Positions 17,395 through 26,287 are shown, counted from the stretch's first letter. The stretch is 33,494 nucleotides of DNA from Bacteroidales bacterium (GCA_030695165.1 JAUYTH010000200.1:1-33494); one strand, 5' to 3'. Made by a program: numbers and translations. The notes: a model not told the origin generated them from the sequence alone.

Positions 17395-18357
17395 ATTAAG
17401 CTCAGTTCCGTCCGGGGTTACAAAGAGTGCTCCTGCCTGTGGGTCGCACAGATGGCCAATAATATCCAGTTGAGGAAACTCTTTTTGCAGAATATCAAGC
17501 TTTTCAAGAGGAACGGCAAAGAGGAACTTATAGTCATCTCCTCCGTTGAGAGCAGCTGTAACAGGGTCTATATTTATCTCCCCGGCAACCTCAGATGTTC
17601 CTGCTGCCAACGGAATTCTGTTCATAAAAACTTTCGCCCCAAGGTTTTTTGCAAGGCAGATGCTCTTAACAGAGTCTGCAAGGCCATTTACCACAAACTC
17701 ACCCCGACTTGGATAGATTCCAACGCTCTTCATTGTCTCAAAAAGGCTCCTGTCTATATATGGGTTAAGATATGCCTGGAGTACAAATTTGTACTTATCC
17801 AGTTGCGGTTGTGTACTATCTTTCTCGAAAATCATCTTCTCTCTTTCAAGAATTTGAAGCCCCAGATATGCAGCACCTAACCCACCGCTAAGGCAGAGAA
17901 GATCGGAGGATTTGCAAGGCGGGCGTTGAACAAAGAGTTCGTTTTTTTGTTTTCCCTGTGACGAAAGGCTAATTGTAAGTCCGGTTACAGATGGGAGTAG
18001 ATCAAGATCTATGTTTTGCAACCCGTGCTCTTTGAAAGCAGCAATAACTCCGCTCCACAGCTCTTCAATAGAGTTGGCTGAGAATCGATTTGAGAGGGCA
18101 ACTCTTACTGATAGAGATTCTGGTTCAAAACCTCCAGCGTAAAGTGGGCCAAGCACATTTAACACCGCCTTATAACCAAGATGTTTTAGCGGGGTATAGA
18201 TAAGGTCAAAATCGATACCTTCAAGCATCACTTTATGAGAGGAGGAGTAGGTAAATCCGGTGTTGTCAGAGAGAAATTCGCTGTTGGGAGTTAACCCGAA
18301 ATTAAGAAAAAGCTCCTGAATCATTGGTACTTTACCTTTGCTTTCAATTTTAGCCAT
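17368..18357 (-). CDS. ThiL-like (thiamine-monophosphate kinase/AIR synthase-related) protein, possibly catalytically inactive
   Basis: Scaffold motifs GIDFDLIYTPLKHLGYKA, LGAAYLGLQILEREK, ALNGGDDYKFLF, ELNLKAQGW match Bacteroidales ThiL from memory, but metal/nucleotide motifs are degenerate. Start set at ATG 18357 (MAKIESKG) because the track start 18462 lies inside sufB and upstream of the predicted promoter. Confidence 0.8.
   Translation of the reverse strand: MAKIESKGKVPMIQELFLNFGLTPNSEFLSDNTGFTYSSSHKVMLEGIDFDLIYTPLKHLGYKAVLNVLGPLYAGGFEPESLSVRVALSNRFSANSIEELWSGVIAAFKEHGLQNIDLDLLPSVTGLTISLSSQGKQKNELFVQRPPCKSSDLLCLSGGLGAAYLGLQILEREKMIFEKDSTQPQLDKYKFVLQAYLNPYIDRSLFETMKSVGIYPSRGEFVVNGLADSVKSICLAKNLGAKVFMNRIPLAAGTSEVAGEINIDPVTAALNGGDDYKFLFAVPLEKLDILQKEFPQLDIIGHLCDPQAGALFVTPDGTELNLKAQGWDE
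17383..17405. terminator. Hairpin spanning the dnaE stop codon at the convergent dnaE/thiL-like junction
   Basis: Perfect 8-bp stem CTGAGCTT-TTAGATT-AAGCTCAG; lacks a strong U tract. Confidence 0.4.
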
Positions 18358-18375
18358 ATCGAATGTATTTGTATG

Positions 18376-18383
18376 CAAAAATA
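18376..18383 (-). promoter_or_regulatory. -7 box (TATTTTTG) for the ThiL-like gene
   Basis: CAAAAATA on +, 18 nt upstream of ATG 18357. Confidence 0.5.
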
Positions 18384-18396
18384 GTTTAAAAAGATA

Positions 18397-18404
18397 TAAC
18401 TTTG
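18397..18404 (+). promoter_or_regulatory. -7 box (TAACTTTG) for the suf operon
   Basis: TAnnTTTG match ending 7 nt before sufB ATG 18412. Confidence 0.5.
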
Positions 18405-18411
18405 CGCCACC

Positions 18412-19845
18412 ATGAGCGAAAACGATATAATTCAAAAAGTAACGGAGTCCGAATATGAGCACGGTTTTGAGACCCTGCTGGAACAGGAGAGTTTTCCAAA
18501 AGGACTAAATGAGGAGGTCATAAAAGCGATCTCGGCAAAAAAGGGAGAGCCGGAGTGGATGCTTGAGTTTAGATTAAAAGCATACAGTAAATGGCTCACA
18601 ATGACAATGCCCAAATGGCCCCACTTAAAGATACCTCCAATCGATTATCAGGAGATCATCTACTTCTCTGCACCGAAAAAGATGGTGGAGGGGGGAGAGA
18701 TTGACCCTGAACTTGAGGCTACATTCGAAAAACTGGGAATCCCGCTAAACGAGAGGAAGATACTCTCCGGAGTAGCCGTTGATGCCGTTTTTGATTCTGT
18801 TTCAGTTAAAACAACATTCAGAGAGCAGCTTGCAGAGAAAGGGATAATATTCTGTTCATTCTCGGAGGCTGTTAGAGACTATCCGGATCTTATTAAAAAA
18901 TATCTGGCTAGTGTAGTTCCATCTGGAGACAACTACTATTCGGCACTTAACTCGGCAGTTTTTAGTGATGGCTCTTTCTGCTATATACCAAAAGGGGTGA
19001 GATGCCCAATGGAGCTATCCAGCTATTTCCGGATAAATGCAAAGGGGACAGGTCAGTTTGAGAGGACCCTTATTGTGGCAGAAGAGGGCTCATATGTAAG
19101 CTATCTGGAGGGGTGTACTGCACCGCAGAGAGATGAGAATCAGCTTCACGCTGCAGTTGTTGAGATTATAGTTATGAAGGATGCCGAGGTCAAGTACTCT
19201 ACCGTTCAGAACTGGTATCCGGGAGATTCAAGTGGTAAGGGTGGGATATTCAACTTTGTAACAAAGAGAGGCATCTGCAAAGGAGAAAACAGCAAACTGT
19301 GCTGGGCTCAGGTAGAGACCGGCTCTGCAATAACCTGGAAGTACCCAAGCACAATTCTCAGAGGAGACAACTCATCATCGGAATTCTACTCGGTAGCAGT
19401 AACCAACCACCATCAACAGGCAGATACAGGAACCAAGATGATACATATCGGCAAAAACACAAAAAGCCGAATTGTGAGCAAGGGAATCTCCGCCGGGGTA
19501 AGTCAGAACAGCTACAGAGGGCTTGTCAAGATTCTGCCTAACGCAGATAACGCAAGGAACCACACTCAGTGTGACTCTCTTTTGCTTGGAGACAGATGCG
19601 GGGCCCACACTTTCCCATATATAGAAAATGAAAATGACAGTGCAATTCTGGAGCACGAGGCCACTACCTCAAAGATAAGTGAAGACCAGCTCTTCTATTG
19701 TCTTCAAAGAGGAATCGGTCCGGAAGACGCAGTAGGACTTATTGTTAATGGATATGCAAAAGAGGTTCTTAATCAACTTCCAATGGAGTTTGCAGTTGAG
19801 GCTCAGAAACTACTGCAGATTACCCTCGAGGGTAGTGTCGGGTAA
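18412..19845 (+). CDS. sufB: Fe-S cluster assembly protein SufB
   Basis: [79 protein letters not shown]-terminal [21 protein letters not shown]. Confidence 0.97.
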   Translation: MSENDIIQKVTESEYEHGFETLLEQESFPKGLNEEVIKAISAKKGEPEWMLEFRLKAYSKWLTMTMPKWPHLKIPPIDYQEIIYFSAPKKMVEGGEIDPELEATFEKLGIPLNERKILSGVAVDAVFDSVSVKTTFREQLAEKGIIFCSFSEAVRDYPDLIKKYLASVVPSGDNYYSALNSAVFSDGSFCYIPKGVRCPMELSSYFRINAKGTGQFERTLIVAEEGSYVSYLEGCTAPQRDENQLHAAVVEIIVMKDAEVKYSTVQNWYPGDSSGKGGIFNFVTKRGICKGENSKLCWAQVETGSAITWKYPSTILRGDNSSSEFYSVAVTNHHQQADTGTKMIHIGKNTKSRIVSKGISAGVSQNSYRGLVKILPNADNARNHTQCDSLLLGDRCGAHTFPYIENENDSAILEHEATTSKISEDQLFYCLQRGIGPEDAVGLIVNGYAKEVLNQLPMEFAVEAQKLLQITLEGSVG

Positions 19846-19874
19846 ACGGAGTTTAAATTAGAGATATAAAAAAG

Positions 19875-20528
19875 ATGTTTGAGCTTTTTAGTACGGACAA
19901 TATAATATTTTCAATAGCAGGTCAGGGGGTCTCCCTTATTGAGATTCTCTCTGTAGCCTCGGGTCTTACTTGTGTCTATCTTGCCACCAGGGCTAAGGTT
20001 GCCAATTTTTGGATGGGGTATCTCTACAACATCCTACTCTTTATTCTGTTTTATCAAAAGGGGCTCTACTCGAGTATGCTGGTTCAGCCAATCTCCTTTA
20101 TAATAAATTTTTACGGACACTACAGGTGGACACATCCAAAAAGTGGAGAGGAGAATAGCATCCATCAGCTAAAGGTGACACTTATGAGCAACAGCAAGAG
20201 AATCTACTTTGTTGTCCAGCTCTTTGTGCTGGCTGCAATATGGGGTTTTGTACTTACCTACATAGACGATCTCTTCCCCACAATCTTCTCTCAGGCACAG
20301 AGACCGTTTCTGGATGCGTTTGTCACTATGGCAATTTTAACAGCACAATACCTCTCTGCTCAGAAAAAACTTGAGTGTTGGGCAGCGTGGTTTACAGTCA
20401 ATGTTACAAATATTACGCTTTATATTTTAGCGGGAATGGCTTTCCTGCCAATGGTAAGTGCAGGCTATCTTGTACTTGCGTTTTTTGGATTTACAATGTG
20501 GAGAAAGCAGTGGAGAGATAACAATTAA
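19875..20528 (+). CDS. pnuC: PnuC-family vitamin (nicotinamide riboside or thiamine) transporter
   Basis: 217-aa multi-TM protein; ANFWMGYLYNILLFILFYQKGLYSSMLVQPISFIINFYGHYRW and ECWAAWFTVNVTNITLYILAG resemble PnuC family. Confidence 0.82.
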   Translation: MFELFSTDNIIFSIAGQGVSLIEILSVASGLTCVYLATRAKVANFWMGYLYNILLFILFYQKGLYSSMLVQPISFIINFYGHYRWTHPKSGEENSIHQLKVTLMSNSKRIYFVVQLFVLAAIWGFVLTYIDDLFPTIFSQAQRPFLDAFVTMAILTAQYLSAQKKLECWAAWFTVNVTNITLYILAGMAFLPMVSAGYLVLAFFGFTMWRKQWRDNN

Positions 20529-20547
20529 TGAGAAAAATTTAAACGAT

Positions 20548-21291
20548 ATGTTAGAGATAAAGGGATTGCACGCCTCCATAAACGGGAAGGAGATTTTAAA
20601 AGGGATTGATATCTCTGTTAATGCAGGTGAGGTGCACGCTATTATGGGACCAAACGGTTCCGGGAAAAGTACTCTCTCTGCAGTGCTTGCAGGAAGGGAT
20701 ACATTTGAGGTTACACAAGGAGAGATAACATTCAGAGGATCAAATCTGCTTGAGCTATCTCCGGAGGATCGCGCAAGGAACGGGATCTTTCTGGGATTTC
20801 AGTATCCGGTGGAGATTCCCGGAGTAACTAATGTGAACTTTATGAAGACTGCAATTAATGAGCAGCGCAAGTTTAGAAATCTTCCCCCGATTTCTGCAGC
20901 TGAATTCCTCAAGTTGATGAGAGAGAAAATGGCTGTTGTAGAGATGGACAGCTCGTTCTCAAGCAGAGGGGTTAATGTGGGATTTTCCGGAGGAGAGAAG
21001 AAGAGAAACGAGATTTTTCAGCTTGCAATGCTTGAGCCGGTATTGTCTATTCTTGACGAAACCGACAGCGGCTTGGACATAGACGCTTTAAGAGTTGTTG
21101 CTGCAGGGGTGAACAAACTAAAGAGACCCGATAACGCCTTTATAGTAATTACTCACTACCAGCGTCTTTTAGATTATATAATACCGGACGTTGTACACGT
21201 ACTTTATGACGGAAAGATAATTAAGAGAGCCGGCAAAGAGCTTGCTCTTGAGGTTGAGGAGAGGGGATATGACTGGCTGATAAATGCCTAG
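20548..21291 (+). CDS. sufC: Fe-S cluster assembly ATPase SufC
   Basis: MLEIKGLHASINGKEILKGIDISV, GPNGSGKSTLSAVLAG, GFSGGEKKRNEIFQLAMLEPVLSILDETDSGLDIDAL. Start at 20548, not 20458 (which overlaps pnuC). Confidence 0.96.
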   Translation: MLEIKGLHASINGKEILKGIDISVNAGEVHAIMGPNGSGKSTLSAVLAGRDTFEVTQGEITFRGSNLLELSPEDRARNGIFLGFQYPVEIPGVTNVNFMKTAINEQRKFRNLPPISAAEFLKLMREKMAVVEMDSSFSSRGVNVGFSGGEKKRNEIFQLAMLEPVLSILDETDSGLDIDALRVVAAGVNKLKRPDNAFIVITHYQRLLDYIIPDVVHVLYDGKIIKRAGKELALEVEERGYDWLINA

Positions 21292-21294
21292 ATT

Positions 21295-22341
21295 ATGACG
21301 GAGAGTAAATTCAAATATACACCTGAAATTCCCGAGGTATTCCGATGCAGGGTTCCTTTGCCACAGACTATTCAGGCCTTTGTCACAAATGGGATCTTGA
21401 GAGAGAGCATACACCCAGGTGAGGGGATCTCCATATCTGCATCCAAAGGAGAGAGAGGGTTTAACTATCTTGTAAATGATGAATGTCATCTGTCGGAAAA
21501 TGTTCAGATTATAAGTTTCAGAGACTCTTCAAATACAGACGATCTTACCTTTACAAACAATCTGGTTTTTGGCAATAACACAGAATCCAATATTCTTCTC
21601 TGCACACACACATTGACTCTGGATAGTTTTAAAACGGATGAGGATATTAAAATTAAAGTTGGATCGGGGGCTCGGGTTAATATTGTGGTGATGCAGAACG
21701 AGCATAACAACTCTGAGCATACTGTGAATTTTGATCTTAATATTGAATCTGATGCATTCATTCGTATCAATGTGGTAACGCTTCACGGAGCTATGCTCAT
21801 TAACGATTTTAATGTTAAGCTTGCCGGAAAAGGCTCTGTGTGTGAACTCAACGGGGTATATCTTGTTGATGGAAAACAGACAATCAAGACAAACGTACAA
21901 ATGAACCACCTTGTCCCGGGTTGTGTCAGTAGGCAACTTTTTAAAGGAATTCTGGACGATGAGTCAAGAGCCACCTTCACAGGGAGGATTATTGTCGCTA
22001 AGGATGCCCAAAAGACAGAGGCTTATCAGGCAAACCACAATCTTCTTATCTCACCATCGGCAAAAGCATATGCTCAGCCACAACTGGAGATATATGCAGA
22101 TGATGTGAAATGTTCTCACGGAGCAACCAGCGGAAGATTGGACGAGAACGCTCTATTTTATATGAGATCCCGCGGGATAGGTAGGCAGGAGGCTAAATTA
22201 CTGCAACAACTCGCTTTTGTATATGATGTTCTCGAGAATATAAACAACGAACAGCTTAGATTACGCCTTAGCGACCTTGTGGAATCAAGGCTACGGGGAG
22301 AGTTTGGCCACTGCACCAACTGCAGTATGAATTGTTGTTAA
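21295..22341 (+). CDS. sufD: Fe-S cluster assembly protein SufD
   Basis: Position after sufC; ANHNLLISPSAKAYAQPQLEIYADDVKCSHGATSGRLDENALFYMRSRGI; Cys-rich end GHCTNCSMNCC. Confidence 0.94.
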   Translation: MTESKFKYTPEIPEVFRCRVPLPQTIQAFVTNGILRESIHPGEGISISASKGERGFNYLVNDECHLSENVQIISFRDSSNTDDLTFTNNLVFGNNTESNILLCTHTLTLDSFKTDEDIKIKVGSGARVNIVVMQNEHNNSEHTVNFDLNIESDAFIRINVVTLHGAMLINDFNVKLAGKGSVCELNGVYLVDGKQTIKTNVQMNHLVPGCVSRQLFKGILDDESRATFTGRIIVAKDAQKTEAYQANHNLLISPSAKAYAQPQLEIYADDVKCSHGATSGRLDENALFYMRSRGIGRQEAKLLQQLAFVYDVLENINNEQLRLRLSDLVESRLRGEFGHCTNCSMNCC

Positions 22342-22383
22342 AAAATTATTATTACCTTCGGAGGGTATAAAAACTTAAAAAAA

Positions 22384-22830
22384 ATGAAAAAGATTACAAT
22401 TCTGACATCGGTGCTATTTATGCTGATTAGTTTGTCGGCGTATTCTCAAATTAATAAAATTGTTGGTAAATGGTATACAATAGATGAGGAGGGGAGGCAA
22501 AAATCCCTTGTGAACATCTACCAGGCACCAGGCGGTTCATATGAGGGGGTCATTGTGACTCTATTAACAGGCGACCCGAAAAGAGTTTGCGATAAATGTA
22601 CAGGTGCAGATAAAAACAAACCGGTTGCCGGCCTCACCTTTATAAAAAACATGAAGGCAGATAAAGACAAATTAAGCGGAGGAACTATCCTGGATCCACT
22701 GGACGGAAAGATCTACAGCTGCACTATGTCCTATGACCAAAAGACAGGTAAGCTCAAAGTACGTGGTTCTTTGGACGGATGGGGTCTTATAGGAAGAAAT
22801 CAGGCCTGGATAAAGGCAGAAAATCAGTAA
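22384..22830 (+). CDS. DUF2147 family secreted protein
   Basis: Signal peptide; IVGKWYTIDEEGRQKSLVNIYQ..., GGTILDPLDGKIYSCTMSY, LKVRGSLDGWGLIGRNQAW. Confidence 0.82.
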   Translation: MKKITILTSVLFMLISLSAYSQINKIVGKWYTIDEEGRQKSLVNIYQAPGGSYEGVIVTLLTGDPKRVCDKCTGADKNKPVAGLTFIKNMKADKDKLSGGTILDPLDGKIYSCTMSYDQKTGKLKVRGSLDGWGLIGRNQAWIKAENQ

Positions 22831-22916
22831 GATAGTCCTATTTCAAAAAGCAGCCTTGTTAATTAACCTGTTGATAACTATATAAGGTTTTAAAGGCTTA
22901 ATAGATCTATTTACTA

Positions 22917-22924
22917 TATTTTTG
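22917..22924 (+). promoter_or_regulatory. -7 box (TATTTTTG) for the class II RNR gene
   Basis: TAnnTTTG match; predicted TSS around 22930. Confidence 0.45.
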
Positions 22925-22929
22925 TAGAA

Positions 22930-22960
22930 GTCGACGGAGCGATCCCTCGGCTTTTTCTTT
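22930..22960 (+). promoter_or_regulatory. 5'-leader hairpin plus U-rich tract (candidate attenuator or stability element)
   Basis: GTCGACGG-AGCGAT-CCCTCGGC (8-bp stem with one C-C mismatch and one G-T) followed by TTTTTCTTT, upstream of ATG 22979. Confidence 0.4.
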
Positions 22961-22978
22961 CCTTAATAAATTTATGCT

Positions 22979-25501
22979 ATGAAAACATATACCTACGAGG
23001 AGGCTATGGCTTCCAGCCTTAGATACTTCAATGGGGACGAACTTGCTGCATCTGTATGGATCGGCAAATATGCAATGAAAGACTCATACGGTAACCTCTA
23101 CGAGGTATCTCCGGATGATATGCACAAGCGTCTGGCGGGAGAGTTTGCAAGAATTGAGGCAAACTTCCCTAACCCAATGAATGAAGAGGAGATATATGAG
23201 CTTTTGCGTGAATTTAAGTACGTGATACCACAGGGCGGCCCAATGACCGGCATTGGCAATAATTATCAGATTGCCTCTCTATCAAACTGTTTTGTTATAG
23301 GACATAGAAAACCCGCAGACTCTTACGGCGGAATTATGAGAATTGACGAAGAGCAGGTTCAGCTTATGAAGAGAAGAGGCGGCGTTGGGCACGATCTTTC
23401 ACATATCCGTCCGGCAGGCAGCCCCGTACTGAATAGTGCTCTTACATCCACCGGAGTGGTTCCATTTATGGAGCGCTACTCAAACTCTACCCGTGAGGTA
23501 GCCCAGGATGGTCGAAGAGGAGCCCTTATGCTCACTATTTCAATAAAACATCCGGATTCCGAACTCTTTATAGACGCAAAGATGGAGCAGGGAAAGGTTA
23601 CGGGGGCAAATGTCTCTGTAAAGATTGACGATGAGTTTATGCGATGTGCGTTACATAACAAGCCCTATAAACAGCAGTTTCCGGTTGACTCTGCAGAGCC
23701 GACATTTGAAAAGGAGATAGATGCTGCAGCACTTTGGAAGAAGATTGTACACAACGCGTGGAGGTCGGCAGAGCCCGGAGTCCTTTTCTGGGACACAGTT
23801 ATCCGGGAGTCAATTCCGGACTGTTATGCAGATCTCGGCTACAAAACAGTCAGTACAAATCCTTGCGGCGAGATTCCTCTCTGCCCTTATGACTCTTGCC
23901 GTCTTATAGCGATCAACCTCTACTCCTATGTAGATAACCCTTTTACATCAAAAGCAAAATTCAATGAGACTCTATTTAAGGAGCACGTAAGAAAAGCGAT
24001 GAGGCTCAATGACGACCTCATAGAGTTGGAGATGGAGAAGATTGAGGCGATAATAGATAAAATCGAGAAAGATCCGGAAGATCGTGAAGTTAAACTTGCC
24101 GAAATCACACTCTGGCAAAAGATACGGGAGAAAACGCTAGGTGGCAGAAGAACGGGGCTGGGCATTACAGCTGAGGGAGATATGCTTGCTGCTCTCGGTT
24201 TAAGATACGGAGACGACAACTCAACCGACTTAGCCATAGAAATTCAAAAAACGCTTGCAGTTGAGGCCTATCGTTCCTCTGCGCAAATGGCAGTCGAGAG
24301 GGGCGCTTTCCCTATTTTTGAAGCAAAAAGGGAGGAGGCAAATCCAATGATCCAGCGCATAAGAAAAGAGGATGAGGCTCTTTTTGAGCAGATGGTTAGA
24401 CACGGGAGGAGAAATATCTCTATGCTAACTATTGCTCCTACGGGAACAACATCTCTTATGACACAGACTACATCGGGGATTGAACCGGTATTTCTCCCTT
24501 TCTACAAAAGAAGAAGAAAGGTAAATCCAAACGACAAGAATGTGACCATAACATTCCGAGACGAGGTTGGAGATGCCTGGGAGGAGTACTATGTTTTCCA
24601 CCATAATTTTATAGTTTGGTGTGAGAAGAACGGCTATAAAAGCGAGAAGGTAAAAGCGATGCAGGTGTCGGAGATTGAGGAGCTCGTTGCAAAATCTCCT
24701 TATTATAAGGCGACATCAAACGATATCGACTGGACAGCAAAGGTTAAGATGCAGGGTAAGATGCAAAAGTGGGTAGATCACTCCATCAGTGTTACGGTAA
24801 ACCTGCCTAACAATGCCACCGAAGAGCTGGTCTCTGAGGTCTATAAAACAGCCTGGGAGTATGGGTGCAAAGGGGTAACAGTATACCGCGACGGCTCCCG
24901 TTCCGGAGTGCTCGTCTCTGCTAAAGAGAACGATAGCAAAGAGGCTCAGTCAAGAAGGAAGGAGCGTCCGAAATCTTTGGATGCAGAGGTAATAAGATTC
25001 AAAAACGGTGCAGAGCAGTGGATCGCCCTGGTTGGTCATATTGAGGGTATTCCATACGAAATCTTCACCGGGCTTATAGATGAGGATACCAGGAGTATTC
25101 CTAAGTCTGTAACAATGGGATACATTGTTAAAGAGAAAGACGAGAGTGCCAACACGCGGTATGACTTTCACTATATAGATAAATATGGCTACAGAAATAT
25201 TATCGGCGGAGTTTCGCATATGTTCAACAAGGAGTTCTGGAACTATGCCAAGCTTATTTCGGGAGTTCTGCGAAACGGAATGCCTATTGTGGACGTTGTG
25301 AATCTTGTTAGTGGACTCCAGCTGGATAGCGAAGCGATTAACACCTGGAAAAATGGTGTCGAGAGAACACTTAAGAGATATATTCCGGACGGAACCAAGG
25401 ATGACTCCGGCAAGAAGTGCGAAAAGTGCGGCTCTCTAAATCTTATATATCAAGAGGGTTGCCTCACTTGTATGGCCTGTGGAAACTCAAAATGCGGATA
25501 G
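22979..25501 (+). CDS. nrdJ: Adenosylcobalamin-dependent (class II) ribonucleoside-diphosphate reductase
   Basis: SLSNCFVIG, KRRGGVGHDLSHIRPAGS, STNPCGEIPLCPYDSC, APTGTTSLMTQTTSGIEPVF; C-terminal CEKCGSLNLIYQEGCLTCMACGNSKCG. Confidence 0.93.
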   Translation: MKTYTYEEAMASSLRYFNGDELAASVWIGKYAMKDSYGNLYEVSPDDMHKRLAGEFARIEANFPNPMNEEEIYELLREFKYVIPQGGPMTGIGNNYQIASLSNCFVIGHRKPADSYGGIMRIDEEQVQLMKRRGGVGHDLSHIRPAGSPVLNSALTSTGVVPFMERYSNSTREVAQDGRRGALMLTISIKHPDSELFIDAKMEQGKVTGANVSVKIDDEFMRCALHNKPYKQQFPVDSAEPTFEKEIDAAALWKKIVHNAWRSAEPGVLFWDTVIRESIPDCYADLGYKTVSTNPCGEIPLCPYDSCRLIAINLYSYVDNPFTSKAKFNETLFKEHVRKAMRLNDDLIELEMEKIEAIIDKIEKDPEDREVKLAEITLWQKIREKTLGGRRTGLGITAEGDMLAALGLRYGDDNSTDLAIEIQKTLAVEAYRSSAQMAVERGAFPIFEAKREEANPMIQRIRKEDEALFEQMVRHGRRNISMLTIAPTGTTSLMTQTTSGIEPVFLPFYKRRRKVNPNDKNVTITFRDEVGDAWEEYYVFHHNFIVWCEKNGYKSEKVKAMQVSEIEELVAKSPYYKATSNDIDWTAKVKMQGKMQKWVDHSISVTVNLPNNATEELVSEVYKTAWEYGCKGVTVYRDGSRSGVLVSAKENDSKEAQSRRKERPKSLDAEVIRFKNGAEQWIALVGHIEGIPYEIFTGLIDEDTRSIPKSVTMGYIVKEKDESANTRYDFHYIDKYGYRNIIGGVSHMFNKEFWNYAKLISGVLRNGMPIVDVVNLVSGLQLDSEAINTWKNGVERTLKRYIPDGTKDDSGKKCEKCGSLNLIYQEGCLTCMACGNSKCG

Positions 25502-26287
25502 ATGATAATCTTCCCGAAATGCAAGATAAATATAGGTCTTCAGATTATTGAAAAACGGAGCGACGGGTACCATAATCTGGAGAGCCTCTTTTGTGATGTT
25601 AGTTCTCCTTGTGATATACTTGAAATTGTAGAGAGCGACAAGCTCTCTTTTTCAATTTATGGAAGAGAGTTGGATTGTGCTCCGGATGAGAATATCTGCA
25701 TTAAGGCCTATAAGCTCTTAAGTAAAGATTATAAAATCCCTCCTGCAGAGATTCACCTATACAAAAATATCCCTTCGGGAGCAGGACTAGGTGGGGGCTC
25801 TTCCGATGGTGCCTGTACGCTTATTCTTTTAAATAGGCTATTTGAACTTGGAATAGATAAACATACTCTGGCATCATATGCCGCAAAACTGGGCAGTGAT
25901 TGTCCCTTCTTTATTTATGCTCACCTCGGTTTAGAGGGAGATATAAACCCGATGATTGTCTCCGGGAGAGGAGACGTTCTGGAGAGAATAGATCTTCCGG
26001 TTTTGGCCGGGCTCCAAATCAAAATAGTAATCCCGCCACTATTCGTTTCAACAGCAGATGCTTATGGAGGAGTTGTTCCAAAGGTGCCAACTACACCCCT
26101 GAGGGAGATACTAAAAATGCCTGTGGAGTACTGGAGGGACCATCTCTTTAATGATTTTGAGAAACACATCTTTGAAAAGCATCCCGAACTTGCCCTCTAC
26201 AAAGAGGAGCTTTATAATCAGGGAGCAGTCTACGCCTCAATGAGCGGCAGCGGATCTTCTATCTTCGGACTTTTCAATACTCCATAA
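25502..26287 (+). CDS. ispE: 4-diphosphocytidyl-2-C-methyl-D-erythritol kinase
   Basis: PKCKINIGLQIIEKRSDGYHNLESLF, NIPSGAGLGGGSSDGACTLILLN, LGSDCPFFI, SMSGSGSSIFGLF. Confidence 0.96.
   Translation: MIIFPKCKINIGLQIIEKRSDGYHNLESLFCDVSSPCDILEIVESDKLSFSIYGRELDCAPDENICIKAYKLLSKDYKIPPAEIHLYKNIPSGAGLGGGSSDGACTLILLNRLFELGIDKHTLASYAAKLGSDCPFFIYAHLGLEGDINPMIVSGRGDVLERIDLPVLAGLQIKIVIPPLFVSTADAYGGVVPKVPTTPLREILKMPVEYWRDHLFNDFEKHIFEKHPELALYKEELYNQGAVYASMSGSGSSIFGLFNTP

Noticed and set aside
17452-17880. 142-aa plus-strand ORF opposite the ThiL-like gene
   Set aside because: Antisense shadow of the supported minus-strand CDS.
22345-22376. Small hairpin TACCTT-CGG-AGGGTA between sufD and the DUF2147 gene as a terminator
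   Set aside because: Stem is only 6 bp with one G-T pair and has no U tract on either strand; too weak to call.
22831-22978. Cobalamin riboswitch upstream of the class II RNR
   Set aside because: No recognisable B12-box and only a short leader after the predicted TSS; only a small hairpin is visible.
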